Part shown: positions 19,384 through 28,259 of the stretch, one piece after another
Numbering within the stretch: position 1 is the first letter of the stretch
How the letters are laid out: each line of letters opens with the position of its first letter
DNA from: an uncultured Atopobiaceae bacterium
Lineage (GTDB): Bacteria; Actinomycetota; Coriobacteriia; Coriobacteriales; Atopobiaceae
DNA length: 64,000 nucleotides
Reading direction: 5' to 3'
Assembly (NCBI GenBank): GCA_944320975.1
Contig: CALUJM010000011.1
Coordinates: 1-64,000, forward strand
Notes under the pieces: generated by a model
Databases searched by the model: none
What the model saw: the letters and a program-made list of their open reading frames with translations, nothing else
Told to the model about the DNA's origin: nothing
Made by a program: the position numbers and the translations under genes

Positions 19384-19492
19384 GGCACGGGGGCGCGTGC
19401 CATGGCGGGGTTTTGATAGCACGGCGCCGACCCTGCTAGTAAAAAGGCCGCTGTGGCACGGGGGCGCGTGCCACAGCGGCGGTTTTGATAGC
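19364..19492. repeat. Two tandem hairpins of the GCTATCGAAA…TTTTGATAGC family
   Basis: The copies are 19364-19420 and 19435-19492. Each is about 57 nt, opens with GCTATCG or GCTAGT, has an inner stem CGCTGTGGCA / TGCCACAGCG (or GCCATGGCA), and closes GTTTTGATAGC. The same family occurs as pairs at 24238-24367 and 49433-49562. Confidence 0.85.
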
Positions 19493-19518
19493 AGGCAGCG
19501 TAAAGCGACGCGCGGCCC

Positions 19519-19893
19519 TTATGCGGTGGCGGCAGCGGCGGGCTTCTTGCCGAACGCGCGCATCATGACGCGGGCAGACTCCAGGGCGCCTTCGCGCGTG
19601 AGGCGATACTCGTTGGCGAGGCAACCGCCGTCGGGCGCGTAGCGCGGGGCAGACTCGATGAGCCCGCGGCGACGCAGGAGCGTCACGGCGTAGTCGACCG
19701 TGTTGGGGTTCAGCGACAGGACCTCGGCGACCTCACACTTGCTCACGACGGCCCCGGAGGAGTCCCCGCCCATCCGCGCGAGGTAGATGAGCACGCGCTC
19801 CCACGCATACGTGTGGCGCCCGTCAATGGCGTCAGGAAGGATGCTCCCGGAATGCTGGACGGCCGGGATCGTCGTGCTTGAGTTTTGAGCCAT
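19519..19893 (-). CDS. Winged-helix transcriptional regulator
   Basis: The 124 residues show a MarR/PadR-like winged helix: YAWERVLIYLARMGG, then KCEVAEVLSLNPNTVDYAVT (recognition region) and LLRRRGLIESAP followed by the wing ANEYRLTREGA. There is no effector domain, so it is probably a small DNA-binding switch. A strong candidate promoter (TTGAAT, 18 bp, TATGCT) lies 190 nt upstream. The gene stands between the relic region and the second adhesin and could regulate the latter, although it is transcribed away from it. Confidence 0.7.
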   Translation of the reverse strand: MAQNSSTTIPAVQHSGSILPDAIDGRHTYAWERVLIYLARMGGDSSGAVVSKCEVAEVLSLNPNTVDYAVTLLRRRGLIESAPRYAPDGGCLANEYRLTREGALESARVMMRAFGKKPAAAATA

Positions 19894-20076
19894 GATGAGC
19901 GCCGTTCGTTAGCGGGGGGACGTGGAGGTCGTCGCGGCGACGTGCGTGGGAATGACACCCGCGCCGCACCCCGGCAGGGGCTCGGGCATGGGTCCGCAAC
20001 CCAAGGCCAGATGTCCGATTCGCATATGCGCACGTCCTAACAAGAGCGTAAGCGGCGTATCCGCTGAATATTTGTT

Positions 20077-20106
20077 AGCATACCCCCTCCCGCATGCATT
20101 ATTCAA
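20077..20106 (-). promoter_or_regulatory. G-tract promoter of the winged-helix gene
   Basis: TTGAAT (20101-20106) and TATGCT (20077-20082) on the minus strand are spaced 18 bp apart. The 3' part of the spacer is GGGAGGGGG, abutting the -10. The leader to the ATG is about 185 nt. Confidence 0.6.
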
Positions 20107-20198
20107 TCGTGCTCGTCCCTATTTTTTAACACCGTTATCCTGCCGTTACATGAACGACGCCCTGTCGTGATCATGTCGCGGCAGAGCGCTGCGCCGCA

Positions 20199-20231
20199 AC
20201 GAAAACGGGGCCCTCTCGACCCCGTTTTCGT
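20199..20231 (-). terminator. Hairpin downstream of the second adhesin gene
   Basis: ACGAAAACGGGG and CCCCGTTTTCGT form a perfect 12-bp stem with a 9-nt loop, 32 bp past the stop codon. It is probably a terminator, usable from both sides. Confidence 0.7.
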
Positions 20232-20262
20232 ACGTCGGTTTTCTTATTACGCTCCGCGCAAA

Positions 20263-23200
20263 CTATGCCCGCCTGCGAAGAACAACGGAAGCGGCAAGCG
20301 CAACCGTGCCAACAGAGCCGCAGGCGAGAAGAACGGTCGAGGCAGGTTCTCCAGTCTCGGGAATCTCGGGCTTCGTCGGGCGCTGTGGCTCTCCGGGCGT
20401 GTCCGGAGTGTTGGGCGTGTCGGGGGTGTCAGGGGTATCCGGCGTGTCCGGATCGTCGGGGGTGTCCGGATCGCCGGGCTCGCCCGGACCATCAGGCATA
20501 TCCGGATCGCCGGGCTCGCCAGGATCGCTCGGGTCCTCGGGCTCGCCAGGATCGCTCGGGTCCTCGGGCTCGCCAGGATCGCTCGGGTCCTCCGGGTCCT
20601 CGGGCTCATCGGGGTCGTCGGGCGTATCGGGCGTATCGGGCGTGTCGGGCGTGTCGGGATCCTCCGGCTCATCCGGATCGTCGGGGTCGGGACCGGGCAC
20701 GTAGGCGCGCTCGAAATACACCTTCAGCACGAGCGAGCCATCGCTTGCGACGGTACCGGAGAGAACGTTGGCGGCATCCTCGTCAAAGACGTAGCCCGCA
20801 CGATCAGGCGTCTTGTCCTCCTCGGTGACCGAGACCGTGGAGTCGGTCGTTCCGAAGCGCTCGTCCTTCTCGTCCGGTTCGGTGGAATAGGAGCCGTTCT
20901 TCTCGTAGTAGAACTCGACCGTATAGGGCGTGTCGTCATCCGCCTTCCACGTGCCTCTTATCCACACGTCTCGCGCGGGCATGGCAAAGGCGCCGTCCTC
21001 GACCACCACGTCATCGCCGATGGGCTTCCACCCCTGGAAGGTATAGCCCTCGTACTCCGCACCCACTGCGGGCGTCGAACTCACGGCGACGGGTTCGTTC
21101 TTCACGTACGCACCGTCGTCAACGGGAAGCGGGTACTCCGTCTCCACTCCCTCCGGTGCGTTGTCGTAAACGTAGTGCACCGTGTAGGTCTGCTGGGCAA
21201 CGACGATGTATGCCCACTCTCCGGAGACCACGACGTCCGCCGAGGGCATGGAGAGCTTCCCATCCTCGATGGCGACGGACTCGGCGTCATCCGGATCGTC
21301 TGCCATCGTCTTGGCGCTCCAGCCGCTGAACGTGTACTTGCCGTTCACGTTGCCATAGGCGTCACGCGTGTAGTAGACGCATGCGGCGGAGTTGGTCGTG
21401 TCGACCGCGACCTCGGTGCCGGCGGCAAGGTCGGTCTGATCCGCAGGCAGCCGCGGTCGGTCCGTCGTCACGTTGCCCTCGGCATCGTAGAGCGTCGAAC
21501 CGTCGTACGTCTCGTCCCAGTTCCACTCGTACGTGAGGTCGTACGCGCCCCGCTCCCAGGAGAGCGCGAACGGAGAGAAGCAGCCTCCCTCGGCATTTGC
21601 GGGCAGGGTGAAGACGATGTTGTCTCCAACCACCTCGCACTCGACGGACGTGACATTGCACAAGGCAATCTGATCCTCGAGCTTGTCGCGATACTCGCGG
21701 TGCAGGCCCTCGAAGTGGTAGACCTTGAAGCTCTCAGGGTCGGCGTCGGCCGCCTTGGGCGGGATGGGCCAGTAGATGGTCACGTCCTTGTCGCACGAGA
21801 CCCAGGCGTTGCCGTCATTCTCATTCACGAGGTCCAGGTACTTGAACTCAGTGGTGTCGAGCGAGAGCTGCTCGCCCTCCGCGAGACCCTCGTTGGCGTG
21901 GTAGAGCAGGAGCTCCTGGGTCGTGGACTCATCGGTTCCGGCGAGCAGGTCGTCAAAGAGCAGGGAGATCTGCGCACCCGATTCGCCGTTGCCGAGAAGA
22001 CCGAGGTTCTTGGCAGATCCGTTGGTGTAGTAAGTCGCTCCCCCATCGATCACGGCGATGCCGACGCCGTCGGCGGTGTCCACCTGGTCGGCGCTGCTCA
22101 CCACCGGCTGGGCAACGTCAACGCTTTCGTCGAGGACGCCCTCGGGCTGGGACACGTTGCGCACGGTCGCCGTGGCCCCGTGACCGGTGGCGACGGAGAC
22201 GCTGAAGCTGCCGGCACCGGCGTCATCGCTCGTAGCCACGAGCTTGCTGACGTCGACGCTGATGTCGTAGACGCCGGCAACGCCATCGTCGCCAGAAGCC
22301 TCGGTTTCGCCATCGAGTGTGAACGAAGCGGGCAGCCCGGTGAGGGTCCAGTAGTTTCCCGCCTTCGCAGCCGTGACCTGCGTGCCGTCGTAGGTGAGTG
22401 TCAGGCCCTTGAACGTCTCCTCGTCAACACCCGAGACGGCGTAGCGGACCGCGGGGAACGAGGTCTCGGAGAGCGAGCTGCCTCCGGTGTACGCCGTCAT
22501 GCTCTGCGGGGTGAGCGTGATCTCGACCTGTTCTCGCCAGTTGACGATCAGTGCGGCAAAGCCGAACTTCTCGTCGCCCGTGACGGTGAACTCGCCGGTA
22601 GCGGTGTTGACGGGGTTGACTGTAGTGTTACCGACGTCTTTAAACTCGTTTTTGCCCTCAACGTAGCCGTCCGCCCAGCCCGTCTGGACGACGCGATACG
22701 TGCCTGCGACAAACGGACCCACGCTGACACGACCGTCCTCATCGGTTGCCAGCGACTCGAAGCCGGAGACGTCCTTCCAGTCGTCTCCCACTTTCTGCTG
22801 CACCTTGACCGTGGCGCCGGCAATAGGCTGGGTCGTATCGCCCGCATCCATCACACGAACGACGAGCTCGTTCTTGCGCGCGACACCCGTTCCTCCGCCG
22901 ATGCCGACCGTGTACATCGCCTGGTTGCCTCCGACGCGCGCGAATTGGTCGGAGCCCTGATGCGACGTCAGGGTGGCGGTGTTTGCGACCAGCTTGCTGC
23001 CGATGACCTCGGGATAGTAAGTCTTGAACTCGATGTAGTAGCTGACGATATTGCCGTGCGAGGCGCCGTTCTCACCGAAGATGCTCGGGTAAGTCTCGGC
23101 GTATTCCTGTCCGCGACCGGTGAAGTCGGCGTAGTCGATCCCGTTGTTGTCCTCGGTGCCCACGTTGCCAAAGTTGCAGAAGAACGTCTCGGTATTCTCG

Positions 23201-24094
23201 TCCTTGTCGTAGTAGACACCCCAGCTGAGGTTCTTCTCGTAGACCCGCTGCTTGAACTGCTCGAGGGTCTCGCCATCGCTCTGGGTCAGCTGGGTCATAA
23301 ATGTCCGGCCGTCTTCTCGATCGATGAGCGGCTCGCGGATAGTTCCGCCGCGCTGCGCGAAGTAGGCGCCCTCGGGAATGCTGTAGTTGCCGTGCCACTG
23401 GTCCACGAAGTCGTACGAGCTTTTCGCCAGCGTCGGGATTGCCGCCCAGATCGTGACGGAGCTTATGTCGATGAAGCCGTTGTTGGGAATCTCATCCGTC
23501 ACGAAGAGCTTCTCGTACGACTTTGGGACGCGATCCATGACCGTTGTGGAGCCGTAGAGGTCAAGCGAGCCGATTTGACGCCGACCCTCCGGCCGTGACG
23601 CCCACATCCTTTGCCGTGAGGACGGCGCCCGTCGTTGCGTTGCCCGAGATCTCATTGGTGCCCGCCCCGCCCTCGAGGATGGTGAACGTCACCGTGTCCT
23701 CAGAGATGGAGACGCTCACGAGCGGCTTGTTCTCATCGTCCGTCACGGTGATGTCCGGAAGAGGGTACGTAGCAGAGAAGAGCTCGCCGATGTTGGTCGA
23801 GACCGTGAGCTTGTCACCGACGGCAAACAACTCTCCCGCCACCGTCTCCCCGAGAGTGAAGGCGAACGTGATCGAGTGGCCGTCCGAGCCCTGAGTGACT
23901 GAGCTGTCGTATGACGTTATGGCCGTCACCGTCGCGGTAGCTGTGCCGCTTCGCTCGCCGCCCGTGGCGATCGCCGCTTTGGGGGCAAGCCCCGCGACGA
24001 GCGCGGCGACGAACAGGAATGTGCAAAGAGCGACCCGCGCGGCTGGCGTGCGCGCAGGGCGCGGCGAGCTGGTGCTAGTACGGTTAAAATGCAT
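20263..24094 (-). pseudogene. LPXTG surface adhesin split by a +1 frameshift
   Basis: Codons 24094-23561 encode a signal peptide (MHFNRTSTSSPRPARTPAAR, ending KAAIA) and an Ig-like domain, stopping at …GGSASNRLA. The reading continues one base out of phase from about 23580 (IGSLDLYGSTTVMDRVPKSY) for over 1100 codons. This part contains a Cna_B-like segment, two InlB-type/FSGWS repeats, a Pro-Asp-Glu wall-spanning repeat and the sorting signal IPETG with a hydrophobic tail and RRRA. One base too many near TCAAATCGG accounts for the break. The rest is open and well conserved, so the lesion is recent, is a phase-off state, or is a sequencing error. The promoter carries a G9 tract. It is monocistronic with its own hairpin terminator. 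Confidence 0.75.
20515..20590 (-). repeat. Tandem 27-bp repeats in the wall-spanning Pro/Asp/Glu region
   Basis: GGATCGCTCGGGTCCTCGGG followed by CTCGCCA repeats nearly three times, encoding EPEDPSDPG units. Repeat number is likely to vary between strains and set the length of the wall spacer. Confidence 0.7.
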
Positions 24095-24136
24095 TACGGC
24101 CCCCAAGGATACCCGTGGTTATGCGGCTGAAATCAC

Positions 24137-24166
24137 ATTAGACATACCCCCCCCCTCCCGAAGCAA
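24137..24166 (-). promoter_or_regulatory. Promoter of the second adhesin with a G9 spacer tract
   Basis: TTGCTT (24161-24166) and TCTAAT (24137-24142) on the minus strand are 18 bp apart. The spacer holds nine consecutive G (C at 24147-24155). Loss of one G would give the optimal 17 bp. Homopolymer-controlled spacer length is a known phase-variation mechanism in other bacteria (for example porA in Neisseria). Confidence 0.6.
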
Positions 24167-24237
24167 GTCCGTTTTTCAGGCAGTAACGTTTACGCCTTGG
24201 CGAGAAGGACGTGCGGGCGGCGGGGTGCTTGAGGGGT

Positions 24238-24367
24238 GCTATCGATTTGGGCGGCGTGGCAGGGAGCCGGTTGCCATGGTGGCCGATTCGATAGCAGGGC
24301 GCGGTTCCTGCTATCGAAAACGCCGCTGTGGCAGGCGGGCGCGTGCCACAGCGGCGTTTTTGCTAGC
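24238..24367. repeat. Two tandem hairpins of the GCTATCGAAA…GATAGC family
   Basis: The copies are 24238-24295 (degenerate) and 24310-24367 (near perfect: GCTATCGAAAACGCCGCTGT, inverse at the right). They fill the gap between the adhesin promoter and the end of the zinc-ribbon gene. Confidence 0.85.
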
Positions 24368-24402
24368 AGGGTGATTGAGCCGACGCGAAACCCCGCGCGT
24401 CA

Positions 24403-25149
24403 CTACTTCAGCGTCAGGTGCGCACACTCGCTCGGCACCTCGAAGTCGTATCCGTGGTAGAGGAAGCCCGCGCTCGCCTCGGCGACGTAGACGGGCGTCC
24501 CGTCCGAGGTGCTCCCGAAGTACGTCGCACCGCCGGCGCCGCTGCCGACGATGACGGTGCAGGCGCCCGTCTCGTACTCGACGTAGTCGCCCGCGCTGAA
24601 GGCGGTGGACTGGGCGAAGTGGTACGTGCCGTCGCCGCGGGGCTCCGCATACCACAGCGTGGGGCCGCCGAGCTCGGGCGAGGCTCCGTCCGAGAGGACC
24701 CAGGAGTCGGGAACGTCGAGGTAGAAGTACTCGCACTCGAAGTCGTGGGCAGGCGCGGGAGCTGGGTCGGGGTCGCGATCTGGGTCTGGTTCGGGTTCGG
24801 GTTCGGGCTCGGGCTCGGGCTCGGAAGTCACCGAGAGCGCATCGGTGTCAGCGGCGTCCCCGTCATCGGCATTTTGCATCGTCTCGAGCGCATCATCGGT
24901 GACGGGATCGGCCGCGGGCGTCGGCTCGAGCACGAGGGCGTAGATGACGTAGACGGCGACAGCCACCACCGCCAGCGACAGCACGGAGAGCGCCGCTATG
25001 GCAGCCGTGCGCCGCCGGGGATGCACGGGCGCCACGTTCTTCTCGGCATCCGCCTGAACGGAGCGGGTCGCACCCGGCACGGGAGCCCCGCACTCGCCGC
25101 AAAACTGGGCACCCTCAGGAATCTCGTGCCCGCACTCGTTGCAGAACAT
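24403..25149 (-). CDS. Zinc-ribbon membrane protein, function unknown
   Basis: This is a 248-residue protein. It has an N-terminal zinc ribbon (CNECGHEIPEGAQFCGECG), a basic linker HPRRR and one membrane helix (about 50-73). An (EP)n/(DP)n-rich spacer follows (about 107-135), encoded by hexanucleotide repeats near 24790-24830. A roughly 110-residue extracytoplasmic domain completes it (FECEYFYLDVPDSWVL…GFLYHGYDFEVPSECAHL). The ribbon-helix-spacer design is common in Actinobacteria and Firmicutes, but the outer domain resembles lipoprotein-like folds I cannot name. ATG 25149 starts exactly at the ribbon. A TATGAT -10 preceded by GGGGAGGGGG lies 52 nt upstream. Confidence 0.7.
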   Translation of the reverse strand: MFCNECGHEIPEGAQFCGECGAPVPGATRSVQADAEKNVAPVHPRRRTAAIAALSVLSLAVVAVAVYVIYALVLEPTPAADPVTDDALETMQNADDGDAADTDALSVTSEPEPEPEPEPEPDPDRDPDPAPAPAHDFECEYFYLDVPDSWVLSDGASPELGGPTLWYAEPRGDGTYHFAQSTAFSAGDYVEYETGACTVIVGSGAGGATYFGSTSDGTPVYVAEASAGFLYHGYDFEVPSECAHLTLK

Positions 25150-25200
25150 GTGCGCCTCCAACCCGTCGCGGCAATGCGCCGTCGTTTCCGGCTGGCACCA

Positions 25201-25216
25201 ATCATACCCCCTCCCC
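25201..25216 (-). promoter_or_regulatory. G-tract -10 region of the zinc-ribbon gene
   Basis: On the minus strand GGGGAGGGGG is followed immediately by TATGAT. I see no convincing -35. It is the same arrangement as at 20077 and 24137. Confidence 0.45.
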
Positions 25217-25298
25217 GTCCGACGGCGGCGACGGCCCGGGCGGGCGTCGGCTTGAGTGGGGGCGCGGCCGGACGGCGGCGCGCCCGCGCGCCCGAACC

Positions 25299-25997
25299 CT
25301 AGTTGGACGTCGTGGGCAGGTAGGGGTGCATCGCCTGGGCGAGGTTGGCGAGGTTGCGGGTCTGGATGTACACGCGGCCGCTGCCGGTGAAGGTGTTGAC
25401 CAGGCCCTCGCCGGTGGTGAAGCCAAACATGCCGCTCGCGACCTCGATGTGGTACTCCAGGTCGGCGTCCCAGGCCACCACGTGCTCGTTGTCCACGACC
25501 AGCGGCTCGCCGGGCGTCACGTCGAGCGCCAGGAGGTCGCCGAAGGCAGATACCAGAAGCGACCCCTCGCCGTGGACCTCCATCACGAACAGGCCGCCCG
25601 TGTTGCCGAAGAGCGCCTTGGTGATGCCCTGGTTCACCATCGTGTAGTCCACGCCCTCGTCGCAGGCGAGAAAGGCGCCGGTGTTGAGGCGGTACTGGTG
25701 CGCGCCGTCGAGCTTGAGCTCCGCGATCTTGCCGGGGATGGGAGGCGCGACCGCGATCTCGCCGTCCGCGGCGGTGCCGGTGGCCGTGGTGATGAACATG
25801 GACTCGCCGCTCGTGATGCTGCGCCCGATGGCGCTGAACACACCGCCGAGGCCCTTCTTCTTGGTGTTGAGCCCGCCGGTGATCTCGACCCCGCGCGAGT
25901 ACACCATGCTGCCGCTCTCGGTCCTCACGGACTCGCCCTGGGCGAGCGCGATGCGGACGATCGGGCAATCGGAGTCGCCAGTGAGTGCAAACCTCAT
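25299..25997 (-). CDS. AIM24 / TIGR00266 family protein
   Basis: The 232 residues begin MRFALTGDSDCPIVRIALAQ and show the repeated beta-strand pattern of the AIM24 fold: GESVRTESGSMVYSRGVEI, GDGEIAVAPPIPGKI and LVVDNEHVVAWDADLEY. These proteins form trimeric beta-prisms of unknown function (mitochondrial biogenesis factor AIM24 is the eukaryotic relative). ATG 25997 follows GGGAA. Upstream on the same strand TATACT may be its -10, and a GGCGAGAAGAAC copy sits in the leader. It is probably monocistronic. Confidence 0.8.
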   Translation of the reverse strand: MRFALTGDSDCPIVRIALAQGESVRTESGSMVYSRGVEITGGLNTKKKGLGGVFSAIGRSITSGESMFITTATGTAADGEIAVAPPIPGKIAELKLDGAHQYRLNTGAFLACDEGVDYTMVNQGITKALFGNTGGLFVMEVHGEGSLLVSAFGDLLALDVTPGEPLVVDNEHVVAWDADLEYHIEVASGMFGFTTGEGLVNTFTGSGRVYIQTRNLANLAQAMHPYLPTTSN

Positions 25998-26093
25998 GTG
26001 AGTTCCCTTCTCGAGTTGGGCGGCGCGTTCTTCTCGCCCGTGCTTTCCGCCGAGTATACCGCGCAGCAGGCCCCTGAGCTCGAGCATGCCATA

Positions 26094-26142
26094 TGGGACA
26101 GATTCTCGACGACGAAGGGGCAAAACTGTCCCGTAAGGCATT
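26094..26142. repeat. GGGACAG…CTGTCCC inverted repeat
   Basis: TATGGGACAG and CTGTCCCGTA flank about 29 nt between the AIM24 promoter and the end of cutC. The arms are short, but the GGGACAG core is shared with the GTGCAAA…TTTGCAC elements. Confidence 0.5.
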
Positions 26143-26200
26143 CTCGGGCTCGAGGGGCGGGCAGGCCGGGGCGGCTCGGGGCGGGCAGGCGAGAAGAACC

Positions 26201-26896
26201 TCAGGCCAGCTTCACGATCTTGGTGCCGTGGACCTCGTGGACACCGAGGGCCCCCGCGACCGCCTCGGCGTTTTCGTAGGTGATGCCGCCGCCCGGCAGG
26301 ATGGTGATGCGACCGGCCGCGTGGTCGATGAGGCGGCGCAGGTGGTCGAAGTTGTCCGCGATGGGCGTGCCCGCGGGGCCTCCGTGGGTGAGGATGCGCT
26401 CGACGCCCAGCCCGGCGAGGAAGTCGATGGCGGCAAGCTGGTTCTTCTCGGCCAGCTCGTCGAAGGCCATGTGGAAGGTCACCGCCACCGGCGCGATGGG
26501 CTCTCCGGCCTCGTCCGCGAGCGCGCCGTGGGCCGCGGTGACCAGGCGCTCCGTCATGGCGCGGTCGACAACGAGCTCGCCGGTGGCGGGGTCGGCCGCA
26601 AGGCAGCCAAAGACCACGCCCGTCACGCCGAGGCTGCGCACCATGGCCACGTCGTCGAGCATCATCTGCTCCTCGGCGGGCGTGTAGACGAAGTCGCCGC
26701 CGCGCGGGCGGGCCATCGCCATGACGGCCGTGCCCGTGGCCGCCGCGTTGGCGACGGCGGCGCGGATCACGCCGTAGCTGGGGCTCGTGCCGCCCACCGC
26801 CAGGTTGTCGCAGAGCTCGATCCGCCCCGCGCCCGCGGCGATTGCCGCCGGCACCCGCTCCATGTTCTCGGCGCAGAACTCCCTCAGCAGCGTCAT
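26201..26896 (-). CDS. cutC: CutC family protein
   Basis: The 231-residue TIM-barrel protein begins MTLLREFCAENMERV and carries the family signatures RIELCDNLAVGGTSPS, GVVFGCL and THMAFDE-like HMAFDEL, ending VHEVHGTKIVK. CutC was linked to copper tolerance but is now regarded as of uncertain function; it may bind Cu(I) or act as an aldolase-like enzyme. I chose Met 26896 because GAGGGGAGACC precedes it; the Met eight codons upstream lacks a site. It diverges from the MupG-like gene 90 bp away. Confidence 0.85.
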   Translation of the reverse strand: MTLLREFCAENMERVPAAIAAGAGRIELCDNLAVGGTSPSYGVIRAAVANAAATGTAVMAMARPRGGDFVYTPAEEQMMLDDVAMVRSLGVTGVVFGCLAADPATGELVVDRAMTERLVTAAHGALADEAGEPIAPVAVTFHMAFDELAEKNQLAAIDFLAGLGVERILTHGGPAGTPIADNFDHLRRLIDHAAGRITILPGGGITYENAEAVAGALGVHEVHGTKIVKLA

Positions 26897-26986
26897 GGTC
26901 TCCCCTCTCGACCGCGTCATGTCCTTGCATCATCATAGTTTCACCCCGCGCGCTCAGCGCACCACACGGTCGAAAGGACAATCGCA

Positions 26987-28078
26987 ATGCACCGCCTGGG
27001 CATCTCGCTCTACCCCGAGCACTCCACCCCCGAGAAGGACCTCGCCTACATGCAGCTGGCCGCCAAGCATGGCTTCAGCCGCATCTTCACCTGTCTGCTC
27101 TCCGTGGAGAAGGACGCCGAGGAGACCGTCGCGGAGTTTGGCGCCTTCGTCGCTCAGGCCCACGACCTGGGCTTTGTCGTGGCCGTGGACACCAACGAGG
27201 ACGTCTTCGCGCGCCTGGGCGCGACCCCGGGCAACCTCGAGCCGTTTGCAAAGATGGGCGTGGACATCATCCGCCTGGACGGGCACTTCGGCGACATGGG
27301 CGACATCATGCTCACCCGCAACCGCGAGGGCATCCAGATCGAGTTCAACGGCAGCTGCCGCCTGCCGATCGACCTTCTCGCCGAGCGCGGGGCCGACCGC
27401 CGCAACATGGTGACGTGCTGCAACTTCTACCCGGAGCCCTGGACCGGCATGTCCGAGGAGCGCTTCGTCGAGCTCTCCCGCGCGTACAAGTCCGAGGGCT
27501 TCCAGACCGCGGCCTTTGTCTCGAGCCAGCAGCCGGAGACCTTTGGGCCCTGGCCGGTCTTCGCGGGCCTGCCCACCTGCGAGGATGACCGCCACCGCCC
27601 GATCGACCTGCAGGTGCGCCACCTGATCGGCACCGGGCTCATTGACGACGTGATCATCGGTAACGCGTACGCGAGCGAGGAGGAGCTCGCCGCGATGGCC
27701 GCCGTGGACACGTCCCGCGTGACCGTGCGCGTTGAGCTGGAGCCCGGCGCGACCGAGGCGGAGCGCGAGGTGCTCTGGGGCTTTGACCACACCGAGCGCC
27801 CGGACTCCTCCGCGTACCTGCTGCGCTCGAGCTGGCCGCGCATGAGCTTCCGCGACCGACAGATCCCCGCGCGCGACGCCGGCTGCGAGACGTTCAGCCG
27901 CGGAGACGTGCTCGTGGTCAACGACAACCTGGCGCACTACTGCGGCGAGCTGCACGTGGCGCTGCGCGAGATGCCCAACGACGGCACGCGCAACCTCGTG
28001 GGCCGCATCCCGGCCGGGGAGCTCTTCCTGCTCGACTACATCAGGCCCGAGCACCCATTTGGGTTCGTGAGGGAGTAG
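26987..28078 (+). CDS. MupG-like (DUF871) 6-phospho-N-acetylmuramidase family protein
   Basis: This 363-residue protein has an N-terminal TIM barrel (MHRLGISLYPEHSTPEKDLA, LDGHFGDMGDIMLTRN, TCCNFYPEPWTG) and a C-terminal cyclophilin-like domain (IPARDAGCETFSRGDVLVVN, NLVGRIPAGELF). In Staphylococcus aureus MupG hydrolyses phosphorylated MurNAc-GlcNAc during cell-wall recycling. The family match is clear, but the substrate here is inferred. A ROK kinase gene follows after a hairpin. No PTS or murQ lies nearby, so it could serve another phospho-disaccharide. AAGGAC precedes ATG 26987. Confidence 0.8.
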   Translation: MHRLGISLYPEHSTPEKDLAYMQLAAKHGFSRIFTCLLSVEKDAEETVAEFGAFVAQAHDLGFVVAVDTNEDVFARLGATPGNLEPFAKMGVDIIRLDGHFGDMGDIMLTRNREGIQIEFNGSCRLPIDLLAERGADRRNMVTCCNFYPEPWTGMSEERFVELSRAYKSEGFQTAAFVSSQQPETFGPWPVFAGLPTCEDDRHRPIDLQVRHLIGTGLIDDVIIGNAYASEEELAAMAAVDTSRVTVRVELEPGATEAEREVLWGFDHTERPDSSAYLLRSSWPRMSFRDRQIPARDAGCETFSRGDVLVVNDNLAHYCGELHVALREMPNDGTRNLVGRIPAGELFLLDYIRPEHPFGFVRE

Positions 28079-28090
28079 GCCATCGCGAGG

Positions 28091-28174
28091 GCGGCGTGTG
28101 ACAATTAGGACAGGTTAAATTGTCACACAGCAGGGCGTGTGACAATTTAACCTGTCCTAATTGTCACACGCCGC
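28091..28174. repeat. Perfect hairpin, 38-nt arms (GTGACAATTAGGACAGGTT family, copy 1)
   Basis: Arms 28091-28128 and 28137-28174 are exact inverses, with an 8-nt loop AGCAGGGC. The core is TGTGACAATTAGGACAGGTT. No U-tract follows. Copies 2 and 3 are at 29355-29450 and 30273-30387. Confidence 0.95.
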
Positions 28175-28202
28175 TCTCGCACCCGCCCGCCGACGAGGTT
28201 CT

Positions 28203-28236
28203 TCTCGGCCGCGCCCGGCGCGCTACAATGACGTGG
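28203..28236 (+). promoter_or_regulatory. Candidate promoter of the ROK kinase gene
   Basis: TACAAT follows TTCTCG at 17-bp spacing; the -35-like hexamer is the end of a GTTCTTCTCG motif. The match to -35 is poor, but the -10 is good and lies 28 nt before the ATG. Confidence 0.4.
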
Positions 28237-28259
28237 TCAGAGCGATCAAAGGGGGACAC

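Noticed and set aside
19364..19492. The GCTATCGAAA hairpins as ordinary rho-independent terminators
   Set aside because: They lack a consistent T-tract on one side, occur as tandem pairs, and one pair lies between divergent genes (49433-49562).
20167..23598. 1143-codon open frame on the plus strand opposite the second adhesin
   Set aside because: It is an antisense shadow of a GC-rich gene; the minus strand has a signal peptide, repeats and a sorting signal.
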